Source of the DNA: Brugia malayi
Lineage: Eukaryota; Nematoda; Chromadorea; Rhabditida; Onchocercidae
Reading direction: 5' to 3'
Assembly: GCF_000002995.4 (NCBI RefSeq)
Contig: NW_025062477.1
Span: 1,754,001-1,818,000 of the forward strand
Length of the DNA: 64,000 nt
Below the pieces are notes generated by a model. It saw only the letters and a program-made list of their open reading frames with translations, was not told the DNA's origin and did no database searches. Numbering within the stretch: position 1 is the stretch's first letter; the number at the start of each line of letters is the position of its first letter. The translations under genes were made by a program, and so were the position numbers. Shown here piece after piece: positions 1 to 12,125 of this stretch.

Positions 1-127
1 TTCATTGTAGGTTATTTAATTAAGCATAAGAATTTTGAATAATTATGAAAGATTTTGCAACTTTTATTTTCAAAATTCTTAATCTTTATTGAAATCTATG
101 TTACTTCAAAGTGAGAATCAGTTTCAG

Positions 128-3100
128 CTGAAGAGATCGCTCAGATGAAACAAAAATTTTTGGCTTGTGATGAATTATCATGTAATTCTAATTCTACTGC
201 ATTACCTGATCTTTTTACTGCTCCGGAATCTAATCAAAGCAAGCGAAACCGACGGAGCTTAAAAAGGTTGGTACTTTGTTCCTAAAGATTTTCCTAAAAT
301 ATTTAGAATGTATAACCTTTGCTACAGCATGGTTTCGTTTGAATCATTTTGCTTCAAATTAATTTGCTTTCCGTTAAGTACGTTTGGATTATACTAAATT
401 TCATTTTCAGAAACTCTGATGAAGATTCAGATGAGGATGTAGTGATCTCACGTCCAGCAGCGCAAAGCACACAAAGTAGAAACATTTCAAGTACCGAATT
501 GAAACATCCTAGACGTTGCAATGTGGAAAACTCAACTATTGTTAGAAGAGTGTCGTCATCACCCTTCACGCCACCAAGTGTTAAAAATCAAATTTTCATC
601 AAAATTATTATGACAAAGGATGATGGCACACATTTAAAGACTAAAGGGATGCCATTTGCAAGGTTTATAAATCATTTTCAGTACAAAATCTTGCCGCATT
701 TTCTATCGAATCGCATCAATTATTACCAAATACAGTTCTTTTTCTAGTGGATGGAAGTTCTTTGTTTTTATAAATTAAACCTTAATGGTGGATGGTTTTC
801 GTCACCATTGCGCAGTATCGGGTTTGTGAATCTTATCATTTTCCATCATCATAATTTCAGTTCCTGCTTCATAGGCGATATCCGAGAACGTTGCAAAGAA
901 GAACTGAAAGGTGATGTGGAGTATACATCGATGACTATATGCCATGATGATTGCGAACTGTCAGATGATACGCCAGTTGAGTTGGTACTAGGAGATCAGA
1001 AAATACTAAAGTGTATCATAAGCGGTTTGGCAAAACCGTCTGCTGCTCAAATTTATGCAAAACGGACGAGAAGTAACTGCTCTAAATTACTGTTTAAAGC
1101 AAATTACTGTTTATTTCATAATAATCATGCTATAGTAACTACATAACATCTGAGCAAGCTAATTTGGAATGTAAGAAAGTTACTTATTAGAACATCGAGA
1201 ACTATTAGTTTTTAGTGTCATGTGATATTTTTTGGACATACTTGTAACATCAAACTTTGCTTTGCATACAATACCGTGTCATTTTGTAGGATTAATGACA
1301 AATGTGTTACATGCACTCTCAGAAAGTACGAATGGCTTTTTGGATTTACGTGAAATGAATATTGGTCAAGATGATGCAGTTTGCGCAGCTGTTGAAGTTT
1401 TGCAGTCAAATATACTAAAACTTTATCTGGATGGCAATTCACTATCAACATCATTTATCGATTTAATTTCAAAAATCGTCCGACATCTCACGTCACTGAG
1501 TTTACCTTGTTGCGCATTAAAAAGGTATATTTAATATTGCTAAGATGTATTCTCTAAATTTATAGCAAAGTTATAGATCGGTTCGTTGGAAGTCAAATGT
1601 TATTATTTGCGTTTATAGTTCAAATTCTTCGGATTCTTTTTTTTTTTTTTTTCTATCTGCGATGATGGATGAAGTAGGCCATATAATATAAGGCTCTTCA
1701 ATTTCGATTTTTTTCAAATCATCATTTGATCATTTGATTTCATTTTAACGTGAAAGGTCTTTGTAAAATTTTTGGGCTTATCAATGTGACGATAGACGAG
1801 GAGGGAATGATTCCTTTTCTTTCACTTTATAAGTTGTTTCTTGAACATTCGAATTTTGTGAAAGATTATACATTTTAGTAGGCACCTTCGACAATTGATT
1901 AATGATTATTCTGTTTGTGATGCATTGGCCAAACTAGATTTGAGTTATAATAATCTCAGTGATAATGGTTCGGATCAAGTGGTCACTTTCATTAGCTTGT
2001 GTCCGAATCTTACAGATCTTAAACTTGCATCTTGTAATATAAATCGAAATGTTACAAACTGTCTAATACAACAGATTAAAAGTAAGTTTTAAATATTTAA
2101 ATACATTTATATATTTAAAAAGCTGAAATTTTATCATATGCAGAAAAAGTCTTAAACATATTATACTATAGTTTTGCATAATTTAATTATGTAATTTGCT
2201 TATATTTTGTGATTTATTTTACTCAGCTACTTGCGTTAGATTTAAGCTTTCATGTACATAGTTTTTGTGCACATGTTTCATAGTCCGAGTTTTATGTAAA
2301 GACAAAAGTCAAATTGTTTAAAAAAATGAAATATAACGATTACTCTCCAGTTGTTTTGATAATAGAGACTTATTCTAATCCAAGTTCAACTGGTAGCAGT
2401 TTTATCACTTCGCTAAGTTTTTTGAATCAATCTTTTTTTCAGAAATAATTTCTTTGGAAGTGCTGGATTTAAGTTTCAACTCCGAAATCAATTCTGATCA
2501 CGCTTCAGAAATAATCCATGCTTGTAGGAACTTAAAATATTTAGATCTATCATGTACAGCTATATCCAAAATGGACAATATGGTAAGGCGAAGTGATTGA
2601 TTTTTTCTTACTTTTGTTTTAATTTTTCTTCTATCACTGACATTTAAAGGACGAATACTTCAGTTCAGCAACACACATTCAGAGGTTTCTAGAATTACAG
2701 ATTTATTCGTTTCATTTAATAAGCCAAGCAAAATTCTTATTTTATCTGCAATTTACAAATATATAGATCCTAGTGTTTTAATCAGTTACTCTCTTGCTAA
2801 TGGTTAAGACATCAAATGAGACATAACATTTTCATTAGTAATTAGTAGTAAACACTGTAGTTTCATATTTATTACCAGACAGGAATATCGATCATTCAAA
2901 TTTTTTTACTAATAGTAGTATTATTTAATTTCATTGTAAAATATGTTTTGTGAATATTTTGCGCTAATTTTTTATTACTAATTTATTAATTTTCCAACGG
3001 TATATGTAGTTAATATTTCAGTGTTTTATTTTTACTCTACACAACAAACTAGTTACAACTGGAGGAGACGAGCACTAAATTAAATTCAAATTCGTGCCTC

Positions 3101-4040
3101 ATAAGATAATTTTTGATACGATTATACTCATAGAATTCTATTAATTATTTCTGTAATCTTTCTGTTTTCATTTAGGTTACTGCATTTTAAAGAAAAAAAA
3201 ATCACAACTTAATGAATCGTGTATTCAAAATAGGTAACACATTAAACGCAAAAATTTTATCAATTGTTCTTCAATTTCAGCCAGAAGTGGAGAGAAAATT
3301 AGAAATATTCAAATTATCCCTCAATAATTTGAATAATCCAGATTATATAATACAATGGTCCTTGGTATACTGTCCATATATGCTGTTTCTGGATTTGTCT
3401 GCAACAACAGTCGTTTCTTCGATTGTAGAAATTTGTCTGAAAATTAAGGCTGATAAGGTATCTTCAGTTTTCTTTCAAAATAATTGTTGAAACCATGGTA
3501 TTTGTGGGTTCCTTAACTTTTGCATGCCTATGACTTTCGTCAAAATCTTTAAACTTATTTTGCTAATAGTAATATTAATTTCAGTGTAAAACATGTTTTA
3601 TGAATATTTTTTGCTGTAAAAATCCATCATTAATTTTCCAACTGTATATATAATTAATGTTTCTGATCTTACAATTTTTTACTCTACTCAGTCAGATCAG
3701 CTTTGATTTATAGAAAATGAGCAGTACAATAAATTCGTAAATATTCGATCCATTTGAGATCATTACTAATCGAAGAAAACGAATGCAAAGTATATGGTGA
3801 TTTTTTCCAAGAATCAGTGTTAAATTTTAAAATAATTTTTTTTTTTTTTCATTTCAGATGCCTTTTATAACAGTTTTGCTGGCTGATTGCAGCTTGCTTG
3901 AAGCGAATCCGGAAGAAGTAGTTCATATTATTAAAGCAGCCTTAATTACAAGCAGTACAGTAAGGTTTCAGTTTAGCAGTAAATTTCGTCGGAAAATTGA
4001 AGAGATGCTGCCAGATTCGTATAAATTTTGTTTGAAATGA
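128..4040 (+). CDS. TONSL: Tonsoku-like protein (TONSL), C-terminal part, 5' end outside window
   Basis: Eight exons join in one frame: 128-266, 411-662, 861-1072, 1290-1524, 1879-2081, 2443-2582, 3281-3457, 3858-4040 (stop TGA). In order, the product has an acidic, Ser-rich linker (NSDEDSDEDVV), a ubiquitin-like region (IFIKIIMTKDDG to ELVLGDQKIL) and leucine-rich repeats such as LDLSYNNLSDNG and LEVLDLSFNS. This linker, ubiquitin-like and LRR order matches the C-terminal half of metazoan TONSL, a scaffold that with MMS22L binds new histones and loads RAD51 at stalled forks. The TPR and ankyrin parts would lie left of position 1. The acceptor at 1878/1881 is a NAGNAG site, so one residue is optional. 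An extra exon between 2583 and 3280 cannot be excluded. The family call rests on domain order and remembered similarity. Confidence 0.75.
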
Positions 4041-4070
4041 TCTCATTGTATATTATAAATCGTATTATTG

Positions 4071-4076
4071 AATAAA
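4071..4076 (+). promoter_or_regulatory. AATAAA polyadenylation signal of the TONSL gene
   Basis: A canonical AATAAA lies 31 bases after the TONSL stop codon. The next start codon on the same strand (EXOSC3, 4382) is about 300 bases further on, a spacing compatible with a nematode operon. Confidence 0.6.
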
Positions 4077-4381
4077 CATCATATTTCGAAGTTGCTAAGT
4101 TTGGCTAAATGCGTTGTTGTTTTGCAATATCAATTTGAATACCTTTTGTGCTAAGTTAAGCTGTTGTATTTAACATTTCTTATATAGCAGATCGACAAAT
4201 TATTATTAATTGGATCTATATGTTTCATTTGTCTGATTTATTCGTTAGCAATCATGTTGAGTTATCTTTGATGATACGCTTATTTCTCTCCATCACTTTG
4301 GCATGAACATTGTTTTTAGAGAAACTGGTGACCAGTTTTAGTGTATATGGTCTAAAATGGTCAGCTTGCGGAACTGATTAA

Positions 4382-5884
4382 ATGGCAGAGATTCATCTCC
4401 CAGGCGATATCGTTTCTTTAGTTGTTCCTGGTGAAAAACGAACAGAAGTTGGTTCTAAAAGTTTTAGATATAATATTTTCTCTTAAACTTGATCTTGTTT
4501 AGTAATAACATATTTCATGTTTTATTAATACAGGTATCCACTCTTATTTGTGAAACAGACTCATTTTAGATAATTGGTTGTGGTCTAGAACGAGTAATTA
4601 ATAATCCTGATCAGTTGTTAGTTGTACAACCAGGAATACGGCGTGTATCGCATGGTAAACAATGGATGGCAGTTCATTCACGAAGGTTTTATCAAATTTT
4701 GAAATGTGAAAACTAAGCAGTAGATTAGTATCATTTTTTAATTAAATATAATCTCGGACTTGATTTTTAGCAAATTGGCTTAGGTTTGAAAGGAATGAAT
4801 AAAAGGTGACAAAAAATATTTTTCAGATATATCCCACAAAAGGGTGATCGTGTAATTGGGATTGTTACTTCTACTCATGGTGAAACATTTAAAATTGATA
4901 TTGGCTCTGCAGACATCGCATTTATCAGTTTCCTCTCTTTTGAAGGTTTAATTGCACACTTGATTTTACATATTTCAACTTTATTAGGTTCAGTGAGTGA
5001 GACTGTTTAGTAATTATGAAATTAATTTTACAGCAGTTCTTCAACAGAGATAAATTTAAAGTTAAATTTTGATTCACTAAAAATTATTACGGAACATCGT
5101 TATAGTTTCGTCATTAAATAATAACAGAAATATTGATGGTGATTATTTTTAGAGAACGTAGACAAAAAATGCAAATCTCGATTCTTTGAATCTTCCTAAT
5201 CTTCAGGTTCATTTCAGCTTTATTTAAGATTATTTCGTTTTTTATTTTCTAGGTGCCACAAGACGTAATCGTCCAAACTTGAAAGTTGGTGATTTGATTT
5301 ATGCCTCTGTCACTACTGCAACAAAACATCTTGAACCAGAAGTATGTTTCATTACCGACCGTTCTATTGTCAACTCACCTTTCTCATCGAATACTTGTTT
5401 ATTATTATTCTGAATGTGAATCACAGTGTCTAAAGGAATAATTGAAAACTCATAAAAATCAAACAACAAAAAATTGGCGTTGTGAACATGGTAACATTCT
5501 TATGAGTTGTAAGGTTTCAGTTAAAAGTTGAAGTTTCAGCTTACATGCATTGATAGTGAAGGTCGAGCACGCGGTATGGGTCTATTACCATCTGGAGGCT
5601 TCCTTTTTAAAACAAGTCTAAATCTTGTACGTCGAATTCTTTCACCATCTTCAAGACTATTATCGCTGATTGGTAAAGATATAAAATTCGAAATAACAAG
5701 TGGTATGAATGGACGAATTTGGATTAAAGGCATAAATGTCGTTGAAATTATAGCCGTGTGTCGGATAATTAAGGAATCAGAATTTATCACAGAATCGGAT
5801 ATCCCAGCTTTTGTGGATAAGCAAATTAGTCTTTTATATGGCTTTCCTGTAGCTGCTGATGACAGTGATAATGATCGGTTGTAA
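4382..5884 (+). CDS. exos-3: Exosome complex component RRP40 (EXOSC3 / exos-3)
   Basis: Five exons (4382-4447, 4570-4685, 4827-4945, 5253-5341, 5540-5884) give a 244-residue protein, the usual length for this subunit. The sequence shows an N-terminal domain, an S1 domain beginning around YIPQKGDRVIGIVTS, the highly conserved [20 protein letters not shown] block, and a KH domain with the RRP40-specific GxNG loop (GMNGRIWIKG). RRP40 is one of the three S1/KH cap proteins on the nine-subunit RNA exosome; it guides RNA to the RRP6/RRP44 nucleases in nucleus and cytoplasm. The start at 4382 (MAEIHLPGDIV) is the first in-frame ATG; acceptor-like TTTTTAG at 4314-4320 could serve trans-splicing. The gene lies 340 bp downstream of TONSL on the same strand. 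Confidence 0.95.
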
Positions 5885-6714
5885 TAATCACATGTATCCG
5901 CGTGCACGTCATATGTTTGTGTGCGTATGTATGTACGTGTGTAAAAACTGAGTTTTGATTCCTGCAATCATTTAATCAACAGATACAAAAGTAGTTTATT
6001 TATTATTGGATGAACTATGACTTCTTTTCTTTTTTTTTTAGCTTTCAGTTCATTGATTGATAGAATATATTAAAAGTAATGAATTAATTACGAAAACCAT
6101 TATTATTTCTAAAATGGTAACTGTCAATTGATGTTTGGATGTATTTGTTCTAATACTCTTTGTCCTGTACAACTTGTTAAATCAGCTTTTTCTAATAATC
6201 ATGTAACGAGTTGGAATTCGCACATTCCTGCTTATTGACCACATTATACAATAAAGTTTCTTAATATTGTATTTCTTTCAAGCATTATTTTATATTAGAA
6301 GTTCGTTTTCTAGTTTAATTTATCATTGCTTAAAATTTTTTTGTTTATTTAAATAATTTTTATTGGCAGCAAATATTATATTATGAATATGCTTCAGTTA
6401 TCGTCAGATTTTATTTGTTCACTCAAAAATATCTTAATTTGAATATTTTCAGAATTATTCAGTGCAGCGTAAAGGCTTCTGATTCATTGATTTGATAGAA
6501 TATATTATGATGTAATGAATCTCATTTCTTATTTTTACAAGCTCTAGAATAGTTCAGTTTATTTCCTTTTTATCCGTGAATGTTAGTCGTTTTTTTTTTT
6601 TTTTTTCTCCTATTCCGGACACAGGGAAATCCTAAGGATTTGAATGCGTCACTTGATAGCTTCATTCCAGTTATCCAAATCGAGGATTGTAGAAACGAAA
6701 AAGAAAGTTACAAA

Positions 6715-7294
6715 ATGGAGAATGAAGAACAACCAAATACGGAAAAAAGTAATGATGAGGTGACAAAAAAGGTCGGTGAAAGCGATTCCATAGTTTTGCC
6801 AGAAGCAAGATCTAGCGAGCAAAGTTTGCAAGAGCTAACTTCACTGGTTGGTTTTTTTTTGATATAAGGAAAACATTTGGATAAGATGATTTGTAGTGAT
6901 ATCATTTTTTATTTTACGATGTAATATGCTGTTATTTTTGAATACATTTTTCCCTATCTATGGTGATGAATGAAACGTATAGAAAAAGAAGCAATTTATA
7001 GAGAATAAATAAAGTATGTAACACAGTTGTGACTAAACAATCGAAATAGAAGACCATTTTTCTGCCCTCAGATTTTCATGAAGGAAATCACATATAATAT
7101 TTACAGATTTTAGACAGAAAACAAGAAAACATACATTTCAGATACAAGGAGTATTGCAACAAACGCAGGATCGTTTTCAGCGCATGTCTGATCAAATTAT
7201 TGGTCGAATAGATGATATGACAAGACGTATTGATGAGTTGGAAAAGAGCATAACTGATCTAATGACACAAGCTGGAGTTGAACCGGAACCATAA
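6715..7294 (+). CDS. hsb-1: Heat shock factor-binding protein 1 (HSBP1 / hsb-1)
   Basis: Two exons (6715-6846, 7142-7294) encode 94 residues. The C-terminal half carries the family signature almost unchanged ([19 protein letters not shown], then [12 protein letters not shown] and DLMTQAGVE), a heptad coiled coil that trimerises and binds the HSF1 trimer to switch off the heat-shock response. In C. elegans HSB-1 controls HSF-1 and lifespan. The first 40 residues are acidic and not part of the classical 76-residue human protein. I chose the ATG at 6715 because a possible trans-splice acceptor lies shortly upstream (CATTCCAG, 6663-6670). The frame is open upstream to an ATG at 6580, whose first residues come from a poly-T tract, so a longer N terminus is possible but less likely. 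Confidence 0.93.
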
Positions 7295-7632
7295 TGAGCT
7301 GCTTACGGTAGAGCGTTGCTTTATTACTCTGGAAAATTTAGCACCATATCACTGTAGAAAATAGCAAGAAATAGAGTTGGAAAGAGAGAGGAGTTATTGA
7401 AAGTGTAGTTTGAATAATATAACTAGGTGTTGATTTATTCAACAATTATATGATTCCAAACCATTAGTTTTTTTTTTGAAGGAAAAACTAGACATAATTT
7501 TTATATCAGCATAAAGTATCTAAAGAACATCAAAGTTACCAGTTTGATATTCTAGTACATGAAATTGTCGAACTGTACTTTAATTTGGTTTCAATTTGCT
7601 AATATCTATTTAATAAATATACTAATTGCAGT

Positions 7633-9460
7633 ATGCTGGCATTTGGTATGATGGACTTATTCTAGAGGTTATAATGACATAGTAATATCCGCATACATCA
7701 CAATCGATATGCTACAGTGGATAGTATTCCAGTATTCATTTAATAAATTCTTATTTCACGTTTATTGCAGGTGTTACTCTCGATTACTATGGACCTTGTA
7801 AGCTCATCTGTTTTCCGAAAAAAAAAAAAAAAAAATGAAAATCCTTGATTAACTAGTAAATTATTAACAACGTGCTTTTCATTGTTCTTAACTTTTCTTT
7901 GTTGTGAAGAAACTTTATCATGTACGTTCAGCATTTGGAGTATTTGTTATCAATTTTCAAAAATTGAATTGTTTACATGCGAATTCTGAGTGATTACTAC
8001 TTTGCAAAAAATTTACATAATCTATAGACTACAAGTTTCAGTCCATAGATTTTATTGATTAAAGTTTAATTATTTGTCTCACATATACTAATATAATTTC
8101 TCTCATTGCTACAAATACTCCAGTCCTATTTGTTTAGACCGCGAAGTTTTTTCATTTAATTTTAGGATTTGCAACAGAAAATTTGGCATATTTTATAGTA
8201 ATAGTAAGTGGTAATTTCCATGCATTGTCAGCAGTTGCTTCATCTTTCATTACTATTATTTGTTAAATACACAAACAATATTTCTTATTTTTATGAATAC
8301 TTATACTGTACAACCTACACTGGCTTTACGTCCAGATAATCAACTTGAGTGAATGCACATAGATTCAGGTGTGATGTAATAATGGTTCTGTGATTTCAAC
8401 AAATAAGAAATATTGTTTCCACTTTGAATTTAATCTCCAAATGGATTTTCATTTATTTCTATTTTCGCTTTCGCAGGCTGCACAAAAAGACATAAAATAT
8501 TATTTGCTATACGAATTCTTTCCTCTTATTCTCGAAGCGTAGGCAACAGTATTTGCTCGCTTCGAATGTCATGAATAAAACGGGATTCCGGATTGCTTAC
8601 TGCCGAATCTGTTATTAATGCATACAAATCCAAGCATAGAAGTTTGCGTCTAAAATTTTCCTTCCAGTTTGTTATATCATAAATATTTTGAAAATAAAGC
8701 AGTCTACTTTTTTGATTTCCTTTTTTTTTTTTAAAACAGGAATTAAACTAAATTCCATATAATCTTTTGACCAACTTTCTATTTAGCCACTTCCCGCTAC
8801 ATATCCAATTATTTCTGGTATGTTTCAGTGTTTCTGATATGCTAGAAACATTTTCCGGCCAAACATGTATACGTGATTCAAATTTTTGAATTACAAATGA
8901 GAGTCAGGTTATCTACGTTATATTCTAAATAAGGAACTGATAGAAATAGAACATTTATTTAACGGTTGTAATATAAAAGAATAGTTGCAGAAATTGTCGA
9001 AACTCATTCTATCCTTTACCCATTATTTTAGCCTACAAAGATTGGGTAACATATAGTCTCGACGTCGGATCTCGAGTAAGTCATACCACACTCCCCACTT
9101 CAACCTTTTCATCCAAAGTATATCGGCTCGACCACATAATGTAGGATTTTCCAATATATGTCATCCAGAATCACATGACCACCACTTAACAAGACGACAA
9201 CCTCAACAGCTGCGTGAGTGCGACTGTTGCTGGTTTTGTGGTTTCAGTGCTGACCGACGATGTGATATTTTGATCTGGTATCATGAAAATATTGGTTGCT
9301 TGTGGTTTTTTCTTTTTTGAAATTAGCTTCTGATAAATAAACTCATTGCTCTTGCAGCTATCTGGACATTTTACTTGAAATTGAATTTCATACTGCATGT
9401 AACAACTATTGTTTTCCAGGTATTATTCTTGCTTTGTTTTTATTTATTAGTGTTCATAAC
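7633..9460 (+). CDS. Weak candidate multi-exon gene, unrecognised
   Basis: Between hsb-1 and eak-7 a chain of short open exons with plausible sites stays in phase: 7633-7645 (MLAFG), 7771-7797 (VTLDYYGP), 7932-about 7993, 8166-8203, 8477-about 8539, 8787-8817 (PLPATYPIIS), 9032-9075 or longer (AYKDWVTYSLDVGSR), with possible ends near 9257 and 9420-9450. Several are bounded by good signals, for example TTTATTGCAG at 7770 and TTTAG at 8786. I recognise no family. Other readings exist: exon 8477 is also open in another frame to a TAG at 8540, and the opposite strand has a 70-codon ORF at 9186-9398. With so many short exons in AT-rich DNA, chance joining is a real risk. A transcript would be needed to accept it. 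Confidence 0.25.
8273..8418. repeat. 18-bp perfect inverted repeat, 110-base spacer
   Basis: AAACAATATTTCTTATTT at 8273-8290 is the exact reverse complement of 8401-8418. The enclosed 110 bases have no coding frame that I trust. It could be a small decayed inverted-repeat element or a hairpin. No target-site duplication was obvious. Confidence 0.6.
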
Positions 9461-9722
9461 GATTTTGCTCTTTAATTTTATCAATTTCTCCAGCAATAAA
9501 GTAAATTAATTGTTCAGAGTTGTATGCTTCTTATTTCTCAGATTTTTCCATACTCACCTTCAGATTTTAATTTCAGTCTTTACTTTATTGCTTAACCTTT
9601 GTTTTTTTTTTTCAATTCAGCTCGACTTTTAAAATTCATTTTTATGGCTAGGATTTGTTGTAATTAAATTTGGAATTCTTCATAAAGTAGCGTTTTTTAT
9701 GAAACATTTTCCAACGAAATCA

Positions 9723-11846
9723 ATGGGTAAAGCCGGGAGCAAGGTAAAAAATTACTCCAAAATCAAGAAGAACAATATAAACGATTTTCAAGTATCGTTA
9801 AAAAATCGATTCTATGAAATAGCTAATGGTGGATCAACCATTGACAAATCCGTTTTCTTTGTAAGCTCTTGGTTATTTTTTTGCATTATAAGATTTAAAA
9901 TGCAATGAATATCTTCGCAAAATTAACTTTTACCAGTTTTTACTTTTCCAGAAATATACCGAATCAACAATATGCCCGCAGTTACAATTGTTCTTATATG
10001 ATTCACTAAGTAAACCTGATAATGTCGTAAGTTCTCGTGCCTAAACAGAAATCCATCAATCAGTCAATGAAATTACAGTGATACATATCAGTCAGTGAAA
10101 ATTATACGCTTGATAATTATTGGATTTGCTATCTGGAGATCTTAATGTAATAAAATAAAAAATAAAATTTAGGTTACGGTGGAACGTTTTGTACAGTTCG
10201 CTGAAATGATACTTGGTGATTTCAATCAACAAGCAAGAGCCCTCTTACAACTTAACCAACCAATTAAGCAGGTCGTAACTTCAATAAACATCAATAAATC
10301 TTACATTTCGTTCGAATTCCTATTAGTAGCAGTCAGTTGATTGGATTAACGTATTTTCCATATTTCAGATTATAGAGGTTATGATTTCTTCATTTTTCAA
10401 ATGTGAACAGTTAGATCCACTAAGCATCACACTCCTCGTTGATTTTATTATGGAAGGCATTCCATTACAACTGGATCCATCTACCTTAAGTAATTTTCTG
10501 CAAAGCCAAATTATCTTATCGACTGTAGTGAAATATATCAGTGAGTTGATCTTTATTGGACCGCGAGACAGTGCGAAACTTTTACAACAAGTTAGTGAAA
10601 AATCCTTGCTTACTCATGCTGCACTGTGTCTTGTATATGCAAATTTACCCGAAGAATTAAGAGATCGATGGAAGCTATTGTTTTCAAGGTTCGATGTTGC
10701 ACATTACTTACAACATCAATCAATCAATCAATCAATTAGCTCATACATTATCTTATGTCTCATAACCTAGTTTCATAACTAATAAGTGAAATTCCCCCTC
10801 CCCCCCCCCCCCCCCCCCTGTAAAAGAATATTTGGAGTAGTGTATCTTAGTTGAAGATAGGAAGTTCTCCATAGGAACATCACACAAGTTAGTCCTTATT
10901 TTTTACACAAACATCCCTTATTTTTTTTTAATGAACTGCAGATCTAATTTATACTTCGAGATGGAATCTAAGCATAAGACTAAGACCTTGACGGGAATTC
11001 TTGGAAGAAACAACTTGTATACTAATATTAATTTTAGTGAAAAACACGGTGAAAGTTTTATGAAATTAATGAAAAGTGTGGATCGTGCAGGTCCATGTTT
11101 GATTGTCATTGAAACAACATCCGACCGTGTTTTTGGTGCATTCGCCAGTCAGGGTTTCATTTGTGGTCCACGACATACTGGTGATAATCAATGCTTCTTG
11201 TTTGAAGACCGACAAAAATTACATATTTACAACGCTACGGGTTATAATAACAATTTTGGCTATCTCAATGCTGGTCAAGTTTCATTGCCAAATGGAATCG
11301 TACGTCTTCATTTCGTAATTTCCGAAATGATAGTTTACTTGCCTTACCCTACTTCATTACTGCTGACAATATTACACACCAATAGTGAATAGACTTGCGA
11401 AAGCAATCTCTCATCTCTTTAGAAATCTAGCATACAAATACTTTATGTATAATCTAACTTATCCTAACAACTTCAGTCAGCAATTTGTGGTCTACCTGAG
11501 TCTTATTTAACTTGAATTTTACCAAACTTTCATTAAATCGAAAGAAAATTTTCAGGGTATAGGTGGATATGGTGAGAATTGGTCCTTCTTTCTACATGAG
11601 GATTTTAGCAATGGTAGTTCCACTTCTGGAATTAGTACATTTGAAAAATGTTGGTTGGCTGGTGAAACAACGTTTAAAATGAAAAATGTTGAAGTTTGGT
11701 CAATTGGAGCAAAATGCAACGAAAGGATAGATACTGAAGTGCAAAATGATTTGGACAAACAACATGCGTTAACAAATAAAAATGAAGCACGTTTATTATT
11801 TGAATTAAGTGGTAAAGACTTCCATGGAGATTCCTACAAAGAATAA
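9723..11846 (+). CDS. eak-7: TLDc-domain protein MEAK7 / EAK-7
   Basis: Six exons (9723-9860, 9952-10026, 10173-10271, 10369-10688, 10942-11299, 11556-11846) give about 426 residues; human MEAK7 has 456. The N-terminal half is helical. The TLDc domain starts near LPEELRDRWKLLFS and contains GPCLIVIETTSDRVFGAFAS, GDNQCFLF and the NATGYNN..NGIGIGGYG stretch typical of the family. I prefer the second in-frame ATG (9723) over 9699 because it gives MGKAGSK, an N-myristoylation-type start like that of MEAK7 and EAK-7. EAK-7 in C. elegans limits DAF-16/FoxO activity, and human MEAK7 works with mTOR at lysosomes. The gene converges on nuo-2, with only 279 bases between the two stop codons. Confidence 0.93.
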
Positions 11847-12125
11847 AAAAGTATACACCGAACGTGATAAAACTGACGGAAATATAGCTTCTTTTCTAAT
11901 ATCACGAAAAAATACAAAATTTTAACTTTGTCTGTTCTACCTTAAATGATATCTTTGCTGTTGTACACTTGGTCTAAATCATCTTCTGCTTACTTCTCCC
12001 TTATCTGTCCTACCTATCTCTAAAAGGACTGGATCAGTTCAGATATCTTCAGCTCTCGCTTTGCAAATTAATAGGTTTTTCTAGTGTAATTGTTATATAC
12101 ATTGTTTACATTAAATTTAAATAAA

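Noticed and set aside
5536..5967. 143-codon minus-strand ORF opposite EXOSC3
   Set aside because: Antisense shadow of the conserved EXOSC3 last exon.
9186..9398. Minus-strand 70-codon ORF with CPDSCKSNEF
   Set aside because: No partner exons on that strand hold phase, and the plus strand gives a competing exon chain; left undecided rather than called.
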